A DNA stretch of 64,000 bases from Variovorax paradoxus. Its GTDB lineage: Bacteria > Pseudomonadota > Gammaproteobacteria > Burkholderiales > Burkholderiaceae_C. Shown piece by piece: positions 18,632 to 26,827 of the stretch (the stretch's first letter is position 1; each line of letters opens with the position of its first letter). The stretch covers positions 6,508,001 through 6,572,000 of the forward strand of contig NZ_CP102931.1 in assembly GCF_024734665.1 (NCBI RefSeq). Direction: 5' to 3'. The notes under the pieces were generated by a model. That model saw only the letters and a list, made by a program, of their open reading frames with translations. It was not told the DNA's origin and did not search any database. A program made the translations under genes and the position numbers.

Positions 18632-19885
18632 ATGCAGAGATCGCACATCGTTCGGCCCGCGGCCATGTTCTGGGGGCTGGTGGTGTTCATGCCGGTCGGC
18701 GTCACCTACCTTTCGGCCATTTTGCTGCTGCTCACCATGCTGGTGGCCGGCGGCTTGCGCGAGCGCTACGCGCGGCTGCGCGCCAACCCGCTGTGGTGGC
18801 CGGTGGTGGCGTACCTGGCCTGGACCTTCCTCGTACTGGCCTTCGGGCGGCACTACCCCGAAACCGGCTCCAACCTGTTCCACGGGGTGCGCATCGGCCT
18901 CACGATATTGATGGCGATGGCGCTCACGCGCGAAGAAGCGATATGGGCGCTGCGCGGCTTCCTGCTGGTCGCGGCGCTGAATATCCTGCTGATCGTGGCC
19001 TATTACGCCATCGGCTTTCCGATCTGGTCGCCGCTGCGCGCGGTGGTCATGGAGGTAGGCAACAAGTCGATCAGCAACGCGCTGCTGTTCAGCGTGGTGG
19101 CGTCCACCGCCGCCGTGTGGGGCATTGCACAGATCGCCGCGCACAAGCCGCTGCGTGCCATTCCGGCCTTCGTGCTGCTGCTCGGGCTGGGCTTGGTGGT
19201 GGCGCTGCCGCTGACTTCGCGTACCTCGGTGCTTGCCCTCCTTCTGGTGATTCCGGTGGTGTGCATCCACCAGTGGCGCAACCATCTGAAGATGCTGGTG
19301 AGCGCACTGGTGCTCGGGACCGTGGTGCTGGGGGCCGGGCTGTATCAGTTGCCGCAGCTTCAGCACAAGGTCGAAACCGGCGTGCAGGAAATCGAAGAGG
19401 CGCAGGCCGGCGCCATCTTCAAGGGCAGCTGGGTCATCCGCTACTACATGTACAAGGACACGGGCCTCATGATTGCCGACCGCCCACTCACCGGCTGGGG
19501 CATCGGCGGCTGGACCGAGCAGTGGCACAAGCGCGGCCCGGCGCTGTTCGCCGACTCGAACATGCCGCACAACGACTTTCTATGGGTCGGCGCGCAGGGC
19601 GGGCTGCCGGCCTTGCTGAGCCTGCTGGTCATCATGGTCGCCGCCGTCTGGCAGGCGTGGAAACGGCCCGACATGGCGGGCCGTTATGCGCTGGCAGCCA
19701 CGCTGATCGCGCTGATTGCATCGAGCGTGAACTCGGCCATGCGCGACGCGCAGATCGGCCTGGCGCTGCTGTTCATCGCAATGATCTACCTGCGGCTCGC
19801 GCAGGAGAAGCAAGACCCGGATCCGTGGCGCGACCTGCTGCCGTCGCGTTGGCGCAAAAAAGAAACCGCCCCTCAGACTGCCTGA
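18632..19885 (+). CDS. O-antigen ligase/polymerase-like membrane protein (Wzy_C)
   Basis: Polytopic inner-membrane protein of 417 residues with about 10-12 hydrophobic helices and a large periplasmic loop, of the WaaL/Wzy_C family that joins O-antigen or other sugars to an acceptor. The loop holds WVIRYYMYKDTGLMIADRPL, GWGIGGWTEQW and MPHNDFLWVGAQGG; the last includes the conserved HNDFL-type His motif of the family. It is single and unlinked to the polysaccharide cluster at 45-57 kb, so it may serve lipopolysaccharide. The 3' end of the gene overlaps a terminator for the opposite strand. Confidence 0.85.
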   Translation: MQRSHIVRPAAMFWGLVVFMPVGVTYLSAILLLLTMLVAGGLRERYARLRANPLWWPVVAYLAWTFLVLAFGRHYPETGSNLFHGVRIGLTILMAMALTREEAIWALRGFLLVAALNILLIVAYYAIGFPIWSPLRAVVMEVGNKSISNALLFSVVASTAAVWGIAQIAAHKPLRAIPAFVLLLGLGLVVALPLTSRTSVLALLLVIPVVCIHQWRNHLKMLVSALVLGTVVLGAGLYQLPQLQHKVETGVQEIEEAQAGAIFKGSWVIRYYMYKDTGLMIADRPLTGWGIGGWTEQWHKRGPALFADSNMPHNDFLWVGAQGGLPALLSLLVIMVAAVWQAWKRPDMAGRYALAATLIALIASSVNSAMRDAQIGLALLFIAMIYLRLAQEKQDPDPWRDLLPSRWRKKETAPQTA

Positions 19886-19894
19886 AGGACGGTT
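19856..19894 (-). terminator. rho-independent terminator for the zinc-finger/ilvE transcript
   Basis: On the minus strand AACCGTCCTTCAG pairs with CTGAGGGGCGGTT across a 5-nt loop, then TTCTTTTTTG follows. The hairpin straddles the stop codon of the plus-strand O-antigen-ligase-like gene, so the last codons of that gene double as the terminator of the opposing transcript. Confidence 0.8.
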
Positions 19895-19907
19895 GCGTCA
19901 GCCCGGC

Positions 19908-20117
19908 TCAGTGCCGCGCCGACACCGTCTCGCCGGCCTTCAGCCGGTACACCGTGCCGCAATACGGGCACTTGGCCTCGCCGGTGCGCGCCACGTCGAG
20001 GTACACCTTCGGGTGGTTGTTCCAGAGCTTCATGTCGGCCTTGGGGCTGGGGCAGAACACGCCGCCCTGATGGTTGAGCTCCTTGGCCAGGAGTTCGACG
20101 ACTGCATTGGTGGACAT
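19908..20117 (-). CDS. CHCC-type zinc-finger protein
   Basis: A 69-residue protein with the small zinc-finger pattern of the NDUFS6-like CHCC family: a first Cys in GGVFCPSPKADMKLWNNHPK and a C-x2-C in AKCPYCGTVYRLKAGE. Homologues are common in betaproteobacteria next to ilvE; the biological role is unclear. It follows ilvE by 8 bp and is the last gene before the terminator at 19856-19894. Confidence 0.85.
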   Translation of the reverse strand: MSTNAVVELLAKELNHQGGVFCPSPKADMKLWNNHPKVYLDVARTGEAKCPYCGTVYRLKAGETVSARH

Positions 20118-20125
20118 GGGTTTTC

Positions 20126-21079
20126 TCAGACTTTCGTGAGCCAGTGGGCGTACTTGGGGTTCTTGCCGTTCACGATGTCGAAGAAGGCAGACTGGATTTT
20201 CTCGGTGATCGGGCCACGGGCGCCGCCGTCGCCGCGGTTGCCGATCTCGACGCGGTCGAGTTCACGGATGGGCGTGACTTCAGCGGCGGTGCCGGTGAAG
20301 AAGGCCTCGTCGGCGATGTAGACCTCGTCGCGCGTGATGCGCTTTTGCACCAGCTCCAGGCCCAGGTCCTTGCACACGTGCAGGATGGTGTTGCGCGTGA
20401 TGCCGTTGAGCGCGCCGGCCGACAGGTCAGGCGTGTAGACCACGCCGCCCTTGACCACGAAGATGTTCTCGCCCGCGCCTTCCGACACGAAGCCGCTCGC
20501 GTCGAGCAGCAGCGCCTCGTCGTAGCCGTCGTCCAGCGCTTCCATGTTGGCCAGGATCGAGTTGGTGTAGTTGCTCACCGTCTTGGCCTGCGTCATCGTG
20601 ATGTTGACGTGGTGGCGGGTGTAGCTCGAGGTTTTCACGCGAATGCCGCGCTTCATGCCTTCTTCGCCCAGGTAGGCGCCCCAGGACCAGGCCGCGACCA
20701 TGGCGTGGATCTTGTTGCCCTTGGGGCTCACGCCGAGCTTTTCGGAGCCGATCCAGATCAGCGGGCGCAGGTAGCAGCTTTCGAGCTTGTTCTCGCGCAC
20801 CACCTGTTTCTGGGCCTCGTTGAGCTGCTCGGGCGTGAACGGGATCTTCATGCGCAGGATCTTGGCGCTGTTGAACAGGCGCTCGGTGTGCTCTGCCAGG
20901 CGGAAGATCGACGTGCCGCCGTCCGCCGTCTTGTAGGCGCGCACGCCCTCGAAGGCGCCGCAGCCGTAGTGCAGCGTGTGGCTCAGCACGTGGATCTTGG
21001 CGTCGCGCCAGTCCACGAGTTCGCCGTCCATCCAGATCTTGCCGTCACGGTCGTCCAGCGAGGGGGGGATCGAGCTCAT
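20126..21079 (-). CDS. ilvE: branched-chain amino acid aminotransferase
   Basis: PLP-dependent class IV aminotransferase of 317 residues that transfers amino groups to and from leucine, isoleucine and valine. Motifs include GAFEGVRAYKT near the N-terminus, the YTRHHVNITMTQAKTVSNYT block with the catalytic Lys, DASGFVSEGAGENIFVVK and DLSAGALNGITRNTILHV. The start at 21079 (MSSIPPSLDDRDGKIWMDGE) agrees with family length; a longer upstream frame to 21220 has no support. Divergent from rdgC. Confidence 0.95.
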   Translation of the reverse strand: MSSIPPSLDDRDGKIWMDGELVDWRDAKIHVLSHTLHYGCGAFEGVRAYKTADGGTSIFRLAEHTERLFNSAKILRMKIPFTPEQLNEAQKQVVRENKLESCYLRPLIWIGSEKLGVSPKGNKIHAMVAAWSWGAYLGEEGMKRGIRVKTSSYTRHHVNITMTQAKTVSNYTNSILANMEALDDGYDEALLLDASGFVSEGAGENIFVVKGGVVYTPDLSAGALNGITRNTILHVCKDLGLELVQKRITRDEVYIADEAFFTGTAAEVTPIRELDRVEIGNRGDGGARGPITEKIQSAFFDIVNGKNPKYAHWLTKV

Positions 21080-21197
21080 TTCCTGATTCCTTTGGAAGCG
21101 ATGGGGGAAGTCGCAAAAGCTTTCGATTTTACGGCCGAGCCCGGAACGGGGTGCCCGACAATGGCCGGTTGTGCAAACCAGTGGAAAAAGGGTTTCC

Positions 21198-22199
21198 GTG
21201 TCCGTATTCAAGAACGTCATCGTCTATCGCATCGAACCTGCCTGGTCCCAAACACTGGCCGAGGCTGAAGAAGGGCTCGGCAAGCAGCGCTTCGAGCCTT
21301 GCGGCCCCTCGCAGGAAAAGTCCGCCGGCTGGGTCGAGCCCCGCGGCGAAGCCAACGGCCCGTTGGTCGAATCCATCGACGGCCAGTGGCTTGTCGAATA
21401 CATGATCGAGAGCAAGACCGTGCCCGGCTCCGTGGTACGCCGCAAGCTCGACGAGCGCTGCGCGCAAATCGAGGCCACCACCGGCCGCAAGCCCGGCAAG
21501 AAGGAAAAGAAGGAGCTCAAGGAAGACATCACCCTGGAGCTGCTCCCCATGGCCTTCACGCGCAGTGCGCGCGTGGCGGTGTGGATCGACAAGGCCGAGA
21601 ACCGCCTCGTGATCAACAGCGGCAACGCCGCGCGCGCCGACGAAGTGGTCACCAGCCTCGTGAAATCGCTCGACGGCTTTGCCGTGGCCCTCATCAACAC
21701 GCAGATCGAGCCCGCCGCCGCCATGGCCAACTGGCTGCTGACACAAGAGCCGCCGGCCGGCTTCACCATCGACCGCGAGTGCGAGCTCAAGGCCTCCGAC
21801 GACTCCAAGGCCGTGGTGCGCTATGCCAAGCACCCGCTGGACATCGACGAGGTGAAGCAGCACATCACCGACGGCAAGCGCCCGACGCGGCTCGCGCTGA
21901 CGTGGGACGACCGCGTGTCCTTCGAGCTGACGCACGGCATGCTGATCCGCAAGATCACCTTCCTCGAAGGCACGGGCGACGGCGCCGCGGGCGGCAAGAA
22001 GGAAGACAACTTCGACGCCGACGTGGCGATTGCCACGGGCGAACTGGGTCAGCTGGTGCCGGCGCTGCTGGACGCGCTGGGTGGCGAGGCGGCGTTCTCG
22101 GCGGCATTGCCCGACGAAGCGCCGAAGCCTGCTGTGGCAGCCGCGCCCACGACGACGGTGCCGGCCGATGCCCCCGAGGAAGAAGACGCGCCGTTCTGA
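21198..22199 (+). CDS. rdgC: recombination-associated protein RdgC
   Basis: Ring-forming DNA-binding protein of 333 residues that modulates RecA-dependent recombination. Recognised by the N-terminal FKNVIVYRI, the block FTRSARVAVWIDKAENRLVI and the conserved TWDDRVSFELTHGMLIRKI. The start is a GTG at 21198 (gtgtccgtattcaag); an upstream in-frame GTG at 21171 would add nine residues that do not fit the family. The alanine/proline/glutamate-rich tail after about residue 300 is poorly conserved. Confidence 0.93.
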   Translation: MSVFKNVIVYRIEPAWSQTLAEAEEGLGKQRFEPCGPSQEKSAGWVEPRGEANGPLVESIDGQWLVEYMIESKTVPGSVVRRKLDERCAQIEATTGRKPGKKEKKELKEDITLELLPMAFTRSARVAVWIDKAENRLVINSGNAARADEVVTSLVKSLDGFAVALINTQIEPAAAMANWLLTQEPPAGFTIDRECELKASDDSKAVVRYAKHPLDIDEVKQHITDGKRPTRLALTWDDRVSFELTHGMLIRKITFLEGTGDGAAGGKKEDNFDADVAIATGELGQLVPALLDALGGEAAFSAALPDEAPKPAVAAAPTTTVPADAPEEEDAPF

Positions 22200-22214
22200 C
22201 GCGCCTTCAGCAGC

Positions 22215-23426
22215 TCAGGCGACCAGGTAGGTCTGCGCCAGTCGCACCCAGCATGCGGCTCCGAGCGGCAGCACCTGGTCGTTGAAGTCATAGCCGGGGT
22301 TGTGCACCATGCAGCCCCCGAACTCGCCCTCCCCGTTGCCGAGCAGCAGATAGCAGCCCGGCAGCGCGTCGAGCATCCACGCGAAGTCCTCGCTGCCCGC
22401 GAAGCCCCGGGGCACCTTCGTGATGACGTTCGCCTCGCCCACCAGCTCGGCGCAGACCTGCGCCATCAACTGCGTCTCGGCCGCTGTGTTGACCACCGGT
22501 GGCACCAACTGGCGGTAGTCGATTTCGGCCTCCACTCCGTGTGCCTGCGCGGTGAGGCTCACGATCTCGCGGATGCGCTGCTCGACCAGCGCGCGCGTCT
22601 CGGGCAGCGCCGCGCGCACGTTCAAGCCAAGCGACACCGACTGCGGAATCACGTTGTGCGTGGCACCACCGCGGATGAAACCGACCGACACCACCGCCGT
22701 GTCGTCAGGTGCCACGTTGCGTGCCACCACCGTCTGCAGCGCCGTCACCACCGCCGCAGCTGCCGCGACGGGATCGCGCGCGCGATGCGGCATGGCACCG
22801 TGTCCACCCACGCCCTTGATCGTGACGTCGGCCACGTCGGACGACAGCGTGACCGGACCTTCGACCGCCAGCACGGTGCCCACCGGCACGCCCGGCGCGT
22901 TGTGCAGCGCGTACACCGCATCGCAGGGGAAGCGCTCGAACAGGCCGTCCGCGATCATCGCGCGCGCGCCGCAGAGGTTTTCTTCGTCGGGCTGGAAGAT
23001 CAGGTTCAGTGTGCCGTCGAAGTTGCGCGCCGTCGCCAGTGCCTTGGCCGCAGCCAGCAGGATCGCAGTGTGGCCGTCGTGCCCGCAGGCGTGCATGCGG
23101 CCGGGGTTGCGGCTCGCATACGGCAGGCCGGTGGCCTCGGCGATGGGCAGTGCGTCCATGTCGGCGCGGATGCCGAGGCGGCGCGTGCCGCTGCCGACCT
23201 TGAGTTGCGCCACGATGCCGGTCTTGCCGATGCCGGCGTGCACCTCGTAGCCCCAGCTGCGCAGCAGGTTGGCAACGAGTTCGCTGGTGGCGCTCACCTC
23301 GAAGCCGAGTTCCGGGTTCGCGTGAATCTGGCGGCGGATGTCGACGAAGGCCTGCGTGTCGATGTCGGCCTGGGGCAGCAGGCGGGACAGGAGCTTCGTG
23401 GTCTGGGGGCTGAGTTCGCGGGTCAT
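22215..23426 (-). CDS. M20D-family amidohydrolase (hippurate hydrolase-like)
   Basis: Zinc-dependent amidohydrolase of 403 residues, predicted to cleave an N-acyl or N-aroyl amino acid. Metal-site motifs are GIRADMDALPI, MHACGHDGHTAILLAAAKAL, FQPDEENLCGARAMI and ALHNAPGVPVG; the dimerisation domain includes GVGGHGAMPH. It follows the MFS gene by 45 bp in the same direction, with a divergent LysR gene, which suggests a transported amide as substrate. The exact substrate cannot be read from sequence. Confidence 0.9.
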   Translation of the reverse strand: MTRELSPQTTKLLSRLLPQADIDTQAFVDIRRQIHANPELGFEVSATSELVANLLRSWGYEVHAGIGKTGIVAQLKVGSGTRRLGIRADMDALPIAEATGLPYASRNPGRMHACGHDGHTAILLAAAKALATARNFDGTLNLIFQPDEENLCGARAMIADGLFERFPCDAVYALHNAPGVPVGTVLAVEGPVTLSSDVADVTIKGVGGHGAMPHRARDPVAAAAAVVTALQTVVARNVAPDDTAVVSVGFIRGGATHNVIPQSVSLGLNVRAALPETRALVEQRIREIVSLTAQAHGVEAEIDYRQLVPPVVNTAAETQLMAQVCAELVGEANVITKVPRGFAGSEDFAWMLDALPGCYLLLGNGEGEFGGCMVHNPGYDFNDQVLPLGAACWVRLAQTYLVA

Positions 23427-23471
23427 GTGAAAAGGTTCGTTCTCGGTGAAGTTCTTCGATCAATCAATTAA

Positions 23472-24791
23472 TCAATCGGCCTTGCGTTCGCGCAGGCTCA
23501 GCAGCGCGCACAGGCTCAGCACCCCGCAGACCATCATGTAGAAGGCCGGCGACATCGGGTTGTCCGTCTTCGCGAGCAGCCAGGTGACGATGAACTGCGA
23601 GGAGCCGCCGAACACCGTCACGCCCACGCTGTAGATCACCGAGATGCCGCTGGCGCGCACGCCGGCCGGCAGCATTTCGAGCAGCATCAGGAACATGGGC
23701 GTGGTGCCGATGTTCACGCTCGCGGTCAGCAGCGCCGACAGCGCCAGCACCAGCGGCACGCTCGGGTAGTGGCTGATGATCCAGAACACCGGGTAGACGG
23801 CGACAACACTGAACAGCAGCGAGCCGATCACCAGCGGCTTGCGGTTCGGCAGCCTGTCGGCCAGCCGACCCGCCACCAGCGACACCACGAACAGCGTGAT
23901 GCCCGTGACGCAGCCCGACAGCAGCGACAGCGACGGCGGCATGTGCAGCACGCGGATCATGTAGGTGGGCATGAAGAAAACCACGAGGTACATCGTCGCC
24001 GTGCCCGCCGTTGTGGCGAGGATGCCCTTGAGCACCGTGCCGCCGTGGTTGCGCAGCAGCCGGCCGACGGGGCTGGATTCATGACTCTCGGCGGTGTGCG
24101 TTTCCTCGAGGTGCGCGCGAATGTAGAGCCCCACCGGCGCGATCAGCAGGCCGAGCAGGAACGGCAGGCGCCAGCCCCAGCTTTCGAGCGACGCCTGCGG
24201 CAACGCGGCGTACAGCGCGGCGCCCGTGAGCGCGCCCAACAGCGCCGACACGCCCTGGCTCGCCAGCTGCCAGCTCACGCGGAAGCCCCTGCCCTTGACG
24301 CCACCGGCCTCCATCAGCATCGACGTGGCCGCACCCACCTCGCCGCCCAGCGAGAAGCCCTGCAACAGCCGGCCCGCCACGATCATCAGCGAGCCGAACA
24401 CGCCGGCCGACGCATAGCTGGGCGCGAACGCAATGCACAGCGTGCCGAGCACCATGAGGCCGATGGTCAGCGTCATCGCGGCCTTGCGGCCCTTGCGATC
24501 GGCGTAATTGCCGATGATCACGCCGCCCAGCGGCCGCATCACGAAGCCGATGCCGAAGGTGGCCACGGCCAGCAGCAGCGAGCCGTACGGGCTGTCGGAG
24601 GGAAAGAACAGCTTGCCGATCAGCAGCGCGAAGAAGCTGTAGACGGTGAAGTCGTACATCTCCAGCGCATTGCCCAGTGAGCAGGCGGCGATCAGGCGGA
24701 ACTGGCTCTGCCTTCCCTTGCCTTGCACGGAAGCAGCGGTGGCTGGTGAAGGGCCCCGGATCGGGCTTGCGGGCAATGCGGCTTCGCTCAT
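23472..24791 (-). CDS. MFS transporter, metabolite:proton symporter (MHS) group
   Basis: Twelve-helix permease of 439 residues of the MHS group (ShiA/ProP/KgtP-like). Markers are GNALEMYDFTVYSFFALLIG in helix 1, FGIGFVMRPLGGVIIGNYAD with the following RKGRKAAM loop, and GRLLQGFSLGGEVGAATSML. It probably imports the organic acid or acyl-amino acid hydrolysed by the downstream amidohydrolase. Divergent from the LysR gene at 24983. Confidence 0.9.
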   Translation of the reverse strand: MSEAALPASPIRGPSPATAASVQGKGRQSQFRLIAACSLGNALEMYDFTVYSFFALLIGKLFFPSDSPYGSLLLAVATFGIGFVMRPLGGVIIGNYADRKGRKAAMTLTIGLMVLGTLCIAFAPSYASAGVFGSLMIVAGRLLQGFSLGGEVGAATSMLMEAGGVKGRGFRVSWQLASQGVSALLGALTGAALYAALPQASLESWGWRLPFLLGLLIAPVGLYIRAHLEETHTAESHESSPVGRLLRNHGGTVLKGILATTAGTATMYLVVFFMPTYMIRVLHMPPSLSLLSGCVTGITLFVVSLVAGRLADRLPNRKPLVIGSLLFSVVAVYPVFWIISHYPSVPLVLALSALLTASVNIGTTPMFLMLLEMLPAGVRASGISVIYSVGVTVFGGSSQFIVTWLLAKTDNPMSPAFYMMVCGVLSLCALLSLRERKAD

Positions 24792-24982
24792 CTAATGTCA
24801 CTCCACGAACAGGTTGCGGGGGGCCGGATCGGCCTCTGGCGGCGGAGTATTCAGGCAAAGCGCCGTGGCAAAGAATCACAAATTTTCATGCTGATAACCA
24901 AACGGCATCCCCGTCATAAACCGGCACCGGAAGCCATCGGGACAACCACCAAGACGCCTTTTTTCGGGAGATCGGCACCACG

Positions 24983-25927
24983 ATGAAGCTGCAACAGTTG
25001 CGCGTTCTGCTGGCGGTGGCACAGCACGGCAGCATCCATGAGGCGTCGCGCAGCCTGCACACCACGCAGCCCGCGCTGTCGAAGACCATTTCGGAACTGG
25101 AGCGCGAACTCGGCGTGACGCTGATGTCGCGTTCCACGCGCGGCGTGAGCCTCACGGCCTACGGCGTGGCGCTGGTCAAGCGCGCGAGCCTGGTCGAGCA
25201 GGAACTGCGGCATGCGCTCGAAGACATCGAGGCGATCCGCGGTCACGACGAGGCGCAGCTCAACATCGGCTTCACCGCGGTGGCGTCGAGCGGGCCGCTG
25301 CCCGATGCGATGGCTTCGTTTCGCCAGCGCTTTCCCAACGTGGCGATGCGCGGCTTCGAGCTGCGGCCGCAGCAGATCTTCGAAGGCCTGCGCGAGGGCC
25401 GGCTCGACCTGGGACTGGTCTCCACCTGCAACGGGCCGGGCACCAGCGCCCTCCAGTGGGAGCCGCTTTTTTCAGTGGCGATGCACCTGAGCGTGCGTGC
25501 CGGCCACCCGCTGCGGCGCGTGCGCAAGCTGCAGCCGCTGCTCGACGCCGACTGGCTGGTGCTCGACCCCGTCGACGACGCCGGCAGCCCGCTGGTGAGC
25601 ACGATGCGCATGCACGGGCTCGAGATGCCCCGGCGCATGGTGCACAGCGCCTCGAACCTGCTGGGCCTGCAGCTGGCCACGCAGACCGACCTGATCAGCA
25701 TGTGGTCGGATTTCGTCTTCCATGGCGCGGGACCGCTGCGGCTGCAGCCCGGCCTGCTGGAGAAGCTGCCGATCACCGATGCGCTGCCGGACTTCGACGT
25801 GTTCCTGGTCTACCGCTCGGCCGACCTCATGACGCACGTGTGCACCGAGTTCGTGAAGGAAGCGCGCCACCATGCGAAGGCGAATCCGCCGTGGCGACAG
25901 CCGCGCCGCAAGGCGGGCGCGGGCTGA
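24983..25927 (+). CDS. LysR-family transcriptional regulator
   Basis: Regulator of 314 residues. The N-terminal winged helix reads MKLQQLRVLLAVAQHGSIHE then ASRSLHTTQPALSKTISELE, and the rest is a periplasmic-binding-like effector domain. It is divergent from the MFS/amidohydrolase pair across a spacer of about 190 bp and is the obvious candidate controller. Its stop abuts the stop of the convergent gene at 25928. Confidence 0.93.
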   Translation: MKLQQLRVLLAVAQHGSIHEASRSLHTTQPALSKTISELERELGVTLMSRSTRGVSLTAYGVALVKRASLVEQELRHALEDIEAIRGHDEAQLNIGFTAVASSGPLPDAMASFRQRFPNVAMRGFELRPQQIFEGLREGRLDLGLVSTCNGPGTSALQWEPLFSVAMHLSVRAGHPLRRVRKLQPLLDADWLVLDPVDDAGSPLVSTMRMHGLEMPRRMVHSASNLLGLQLATQTDLISMWSDFVFHGAGPLRLQPGLLEKLPITDALPDFDVFLVYRSADLMTHVCTEFVKEARHHAKANPPWRQPRRKAGAG

Positions 25928-26359
25928 TCAGGCCGCGGGGGTCTGCGTGCTGTTGTCGTCTTCGGGCGCCGTTTCGGGCCGCGTCATCGCCCAGCTCTGC
26001 AGCTTGCCGCCGTTGAACACGGTGTCGACGTACGAGCCGCCGCCGTCGGTCCAGCGGTAGTGCTCGGGCTGCTCGTCCTTGGGTGAGCGCAGCTCGCCGA
26101 GGGCGCGCGTCATCGCGATCACATGCATCAGCGTCACGCCCGGCTTGAGCTTGGCATTGAGCATCACGGCGCTGGCCACATAGCCCACCGGCCGTTCGGC
26201 CGCGCGCTTGAGCACCTGCATCGCGCGGTTGAAGTGCAGCAGCAAGAACATCACGATCGCGCCGCCAGCCAGGGCAACACCGCCCCAACCGCCGCTGCGC
26301 CAGGCCAGCCCCAGGAGAAGGATGGCGCCCACGGGCACCAGAAGTTTCTTGAAATCCAT
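25928..26359 (-). CDS. hypothetical membrane-anchored protein
   Basis: A 143-residue protein with two adjacent hydrophobic segments near the N-terminus (MDFKKLLVPVGAILLLGLAW and GGVALAGGAIVMFLLLHFNR), then a soluble part containing MLNAKLKPGVTLMHVIAMTR and HYRWTDGGGSYVDTVFNGGK. I do not recognise a characterised family. The start at 26359 was preferred over 26368 because the membrane segment begins there. Convergent with the LysR gene, stop to stop. Confidence 0.75.
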   Translation of the reverse strand: MDFKKLLVPVGAILLLGLAWRSGGWGGVALAGGAIVMFLLLHFNRAMQVLKRAAERPVGYVASAVMLNAKLKPGVTLMHVIAMTRALGELRSPKDEQPEHYRWTDGGGSYVDTVFNGGKLQSWAMTRPETAPEDDNSTQTPAA

Positions 26360-26519
26360 GGCGCGCATTGTCGCCGCCCCGGGGCAGGCGCCGAAGTAGC
26401 GGCCCTGACTACCCCTGGGCGCGCTGGACGGTACTCACCCCGAAAAGCGCATGGCACGTGAGTGCCACGCGGCACATTTCGCTTCACGGGCACAGCAAGC
26501 CCGGGCCACCGAAAAGCGT

Positions 26520-26777
26520 ATGACCATCCCGCGTTCCGTCACCTTCGTTCGTCTCACCCTCGTCGGCACGGCGATCAGCAGCATGGACGGCCGCGAACAG
26601 TTTCAGGGAGAGGCAACCCGGGTCGCAGGCTCGCAAGGCACCGGCGTGGCGGCGAACGCCACCGGCAGCCGCAGCGGCGACCCGGAGTGCCAGTACACGA
26701 TGAACCCGGCCACGTTGGGCAGCGGCCAATGCGTACCCAGCAGCGGACCGGCGTTCACGAAACACATCGGGGGATAG
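26520..26777 (+). CDS. small hypothetical protein followed by a strong terminator
   Basis: An 85-codon frame starting at the ATG at 26520, rich in Gly, Ser and Thr, with two Cys residues (DPECQYTMNPATLGSGQCVP). A longer in-frame start at 26451 exists. No family is recognised. What makes it credible is that a perfect 10-bp GC hairpin with seven T begins 8 bp after its stop on the same strand. It could instead be a noncoding RNA that ends at that terminator. Confidence 0.45.
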   Translation: MTIPRSVTFVRLTLVGTAISSMDGREQFQGEATRVAGSQGTGVAANATGSRSGDPECQYTMNPATLGSGQCVPSSGPAFTKHIGG

Positions 26778-26785
26778 GGAGGGTA

Positions 26786-26820
26786 GCCCGGCGCGTCACA
26801 GGCGCGCCGGGCATTTTTTT
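26786..26820 (+). terminator. rho-independent terminator
   Basis: GCCCGGCGCG pairs perfectly with CGCGCCGGGC across a 7-nt loop and is followed by ATTTTTTT. The U-tract is only on the plus strand, so it ends plus-strand transcripts covering 26520-26777. The convergent radA gene stops at 26828. Confidence 0.9.
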
Positions 26821-26827
26821 CCGGTGA

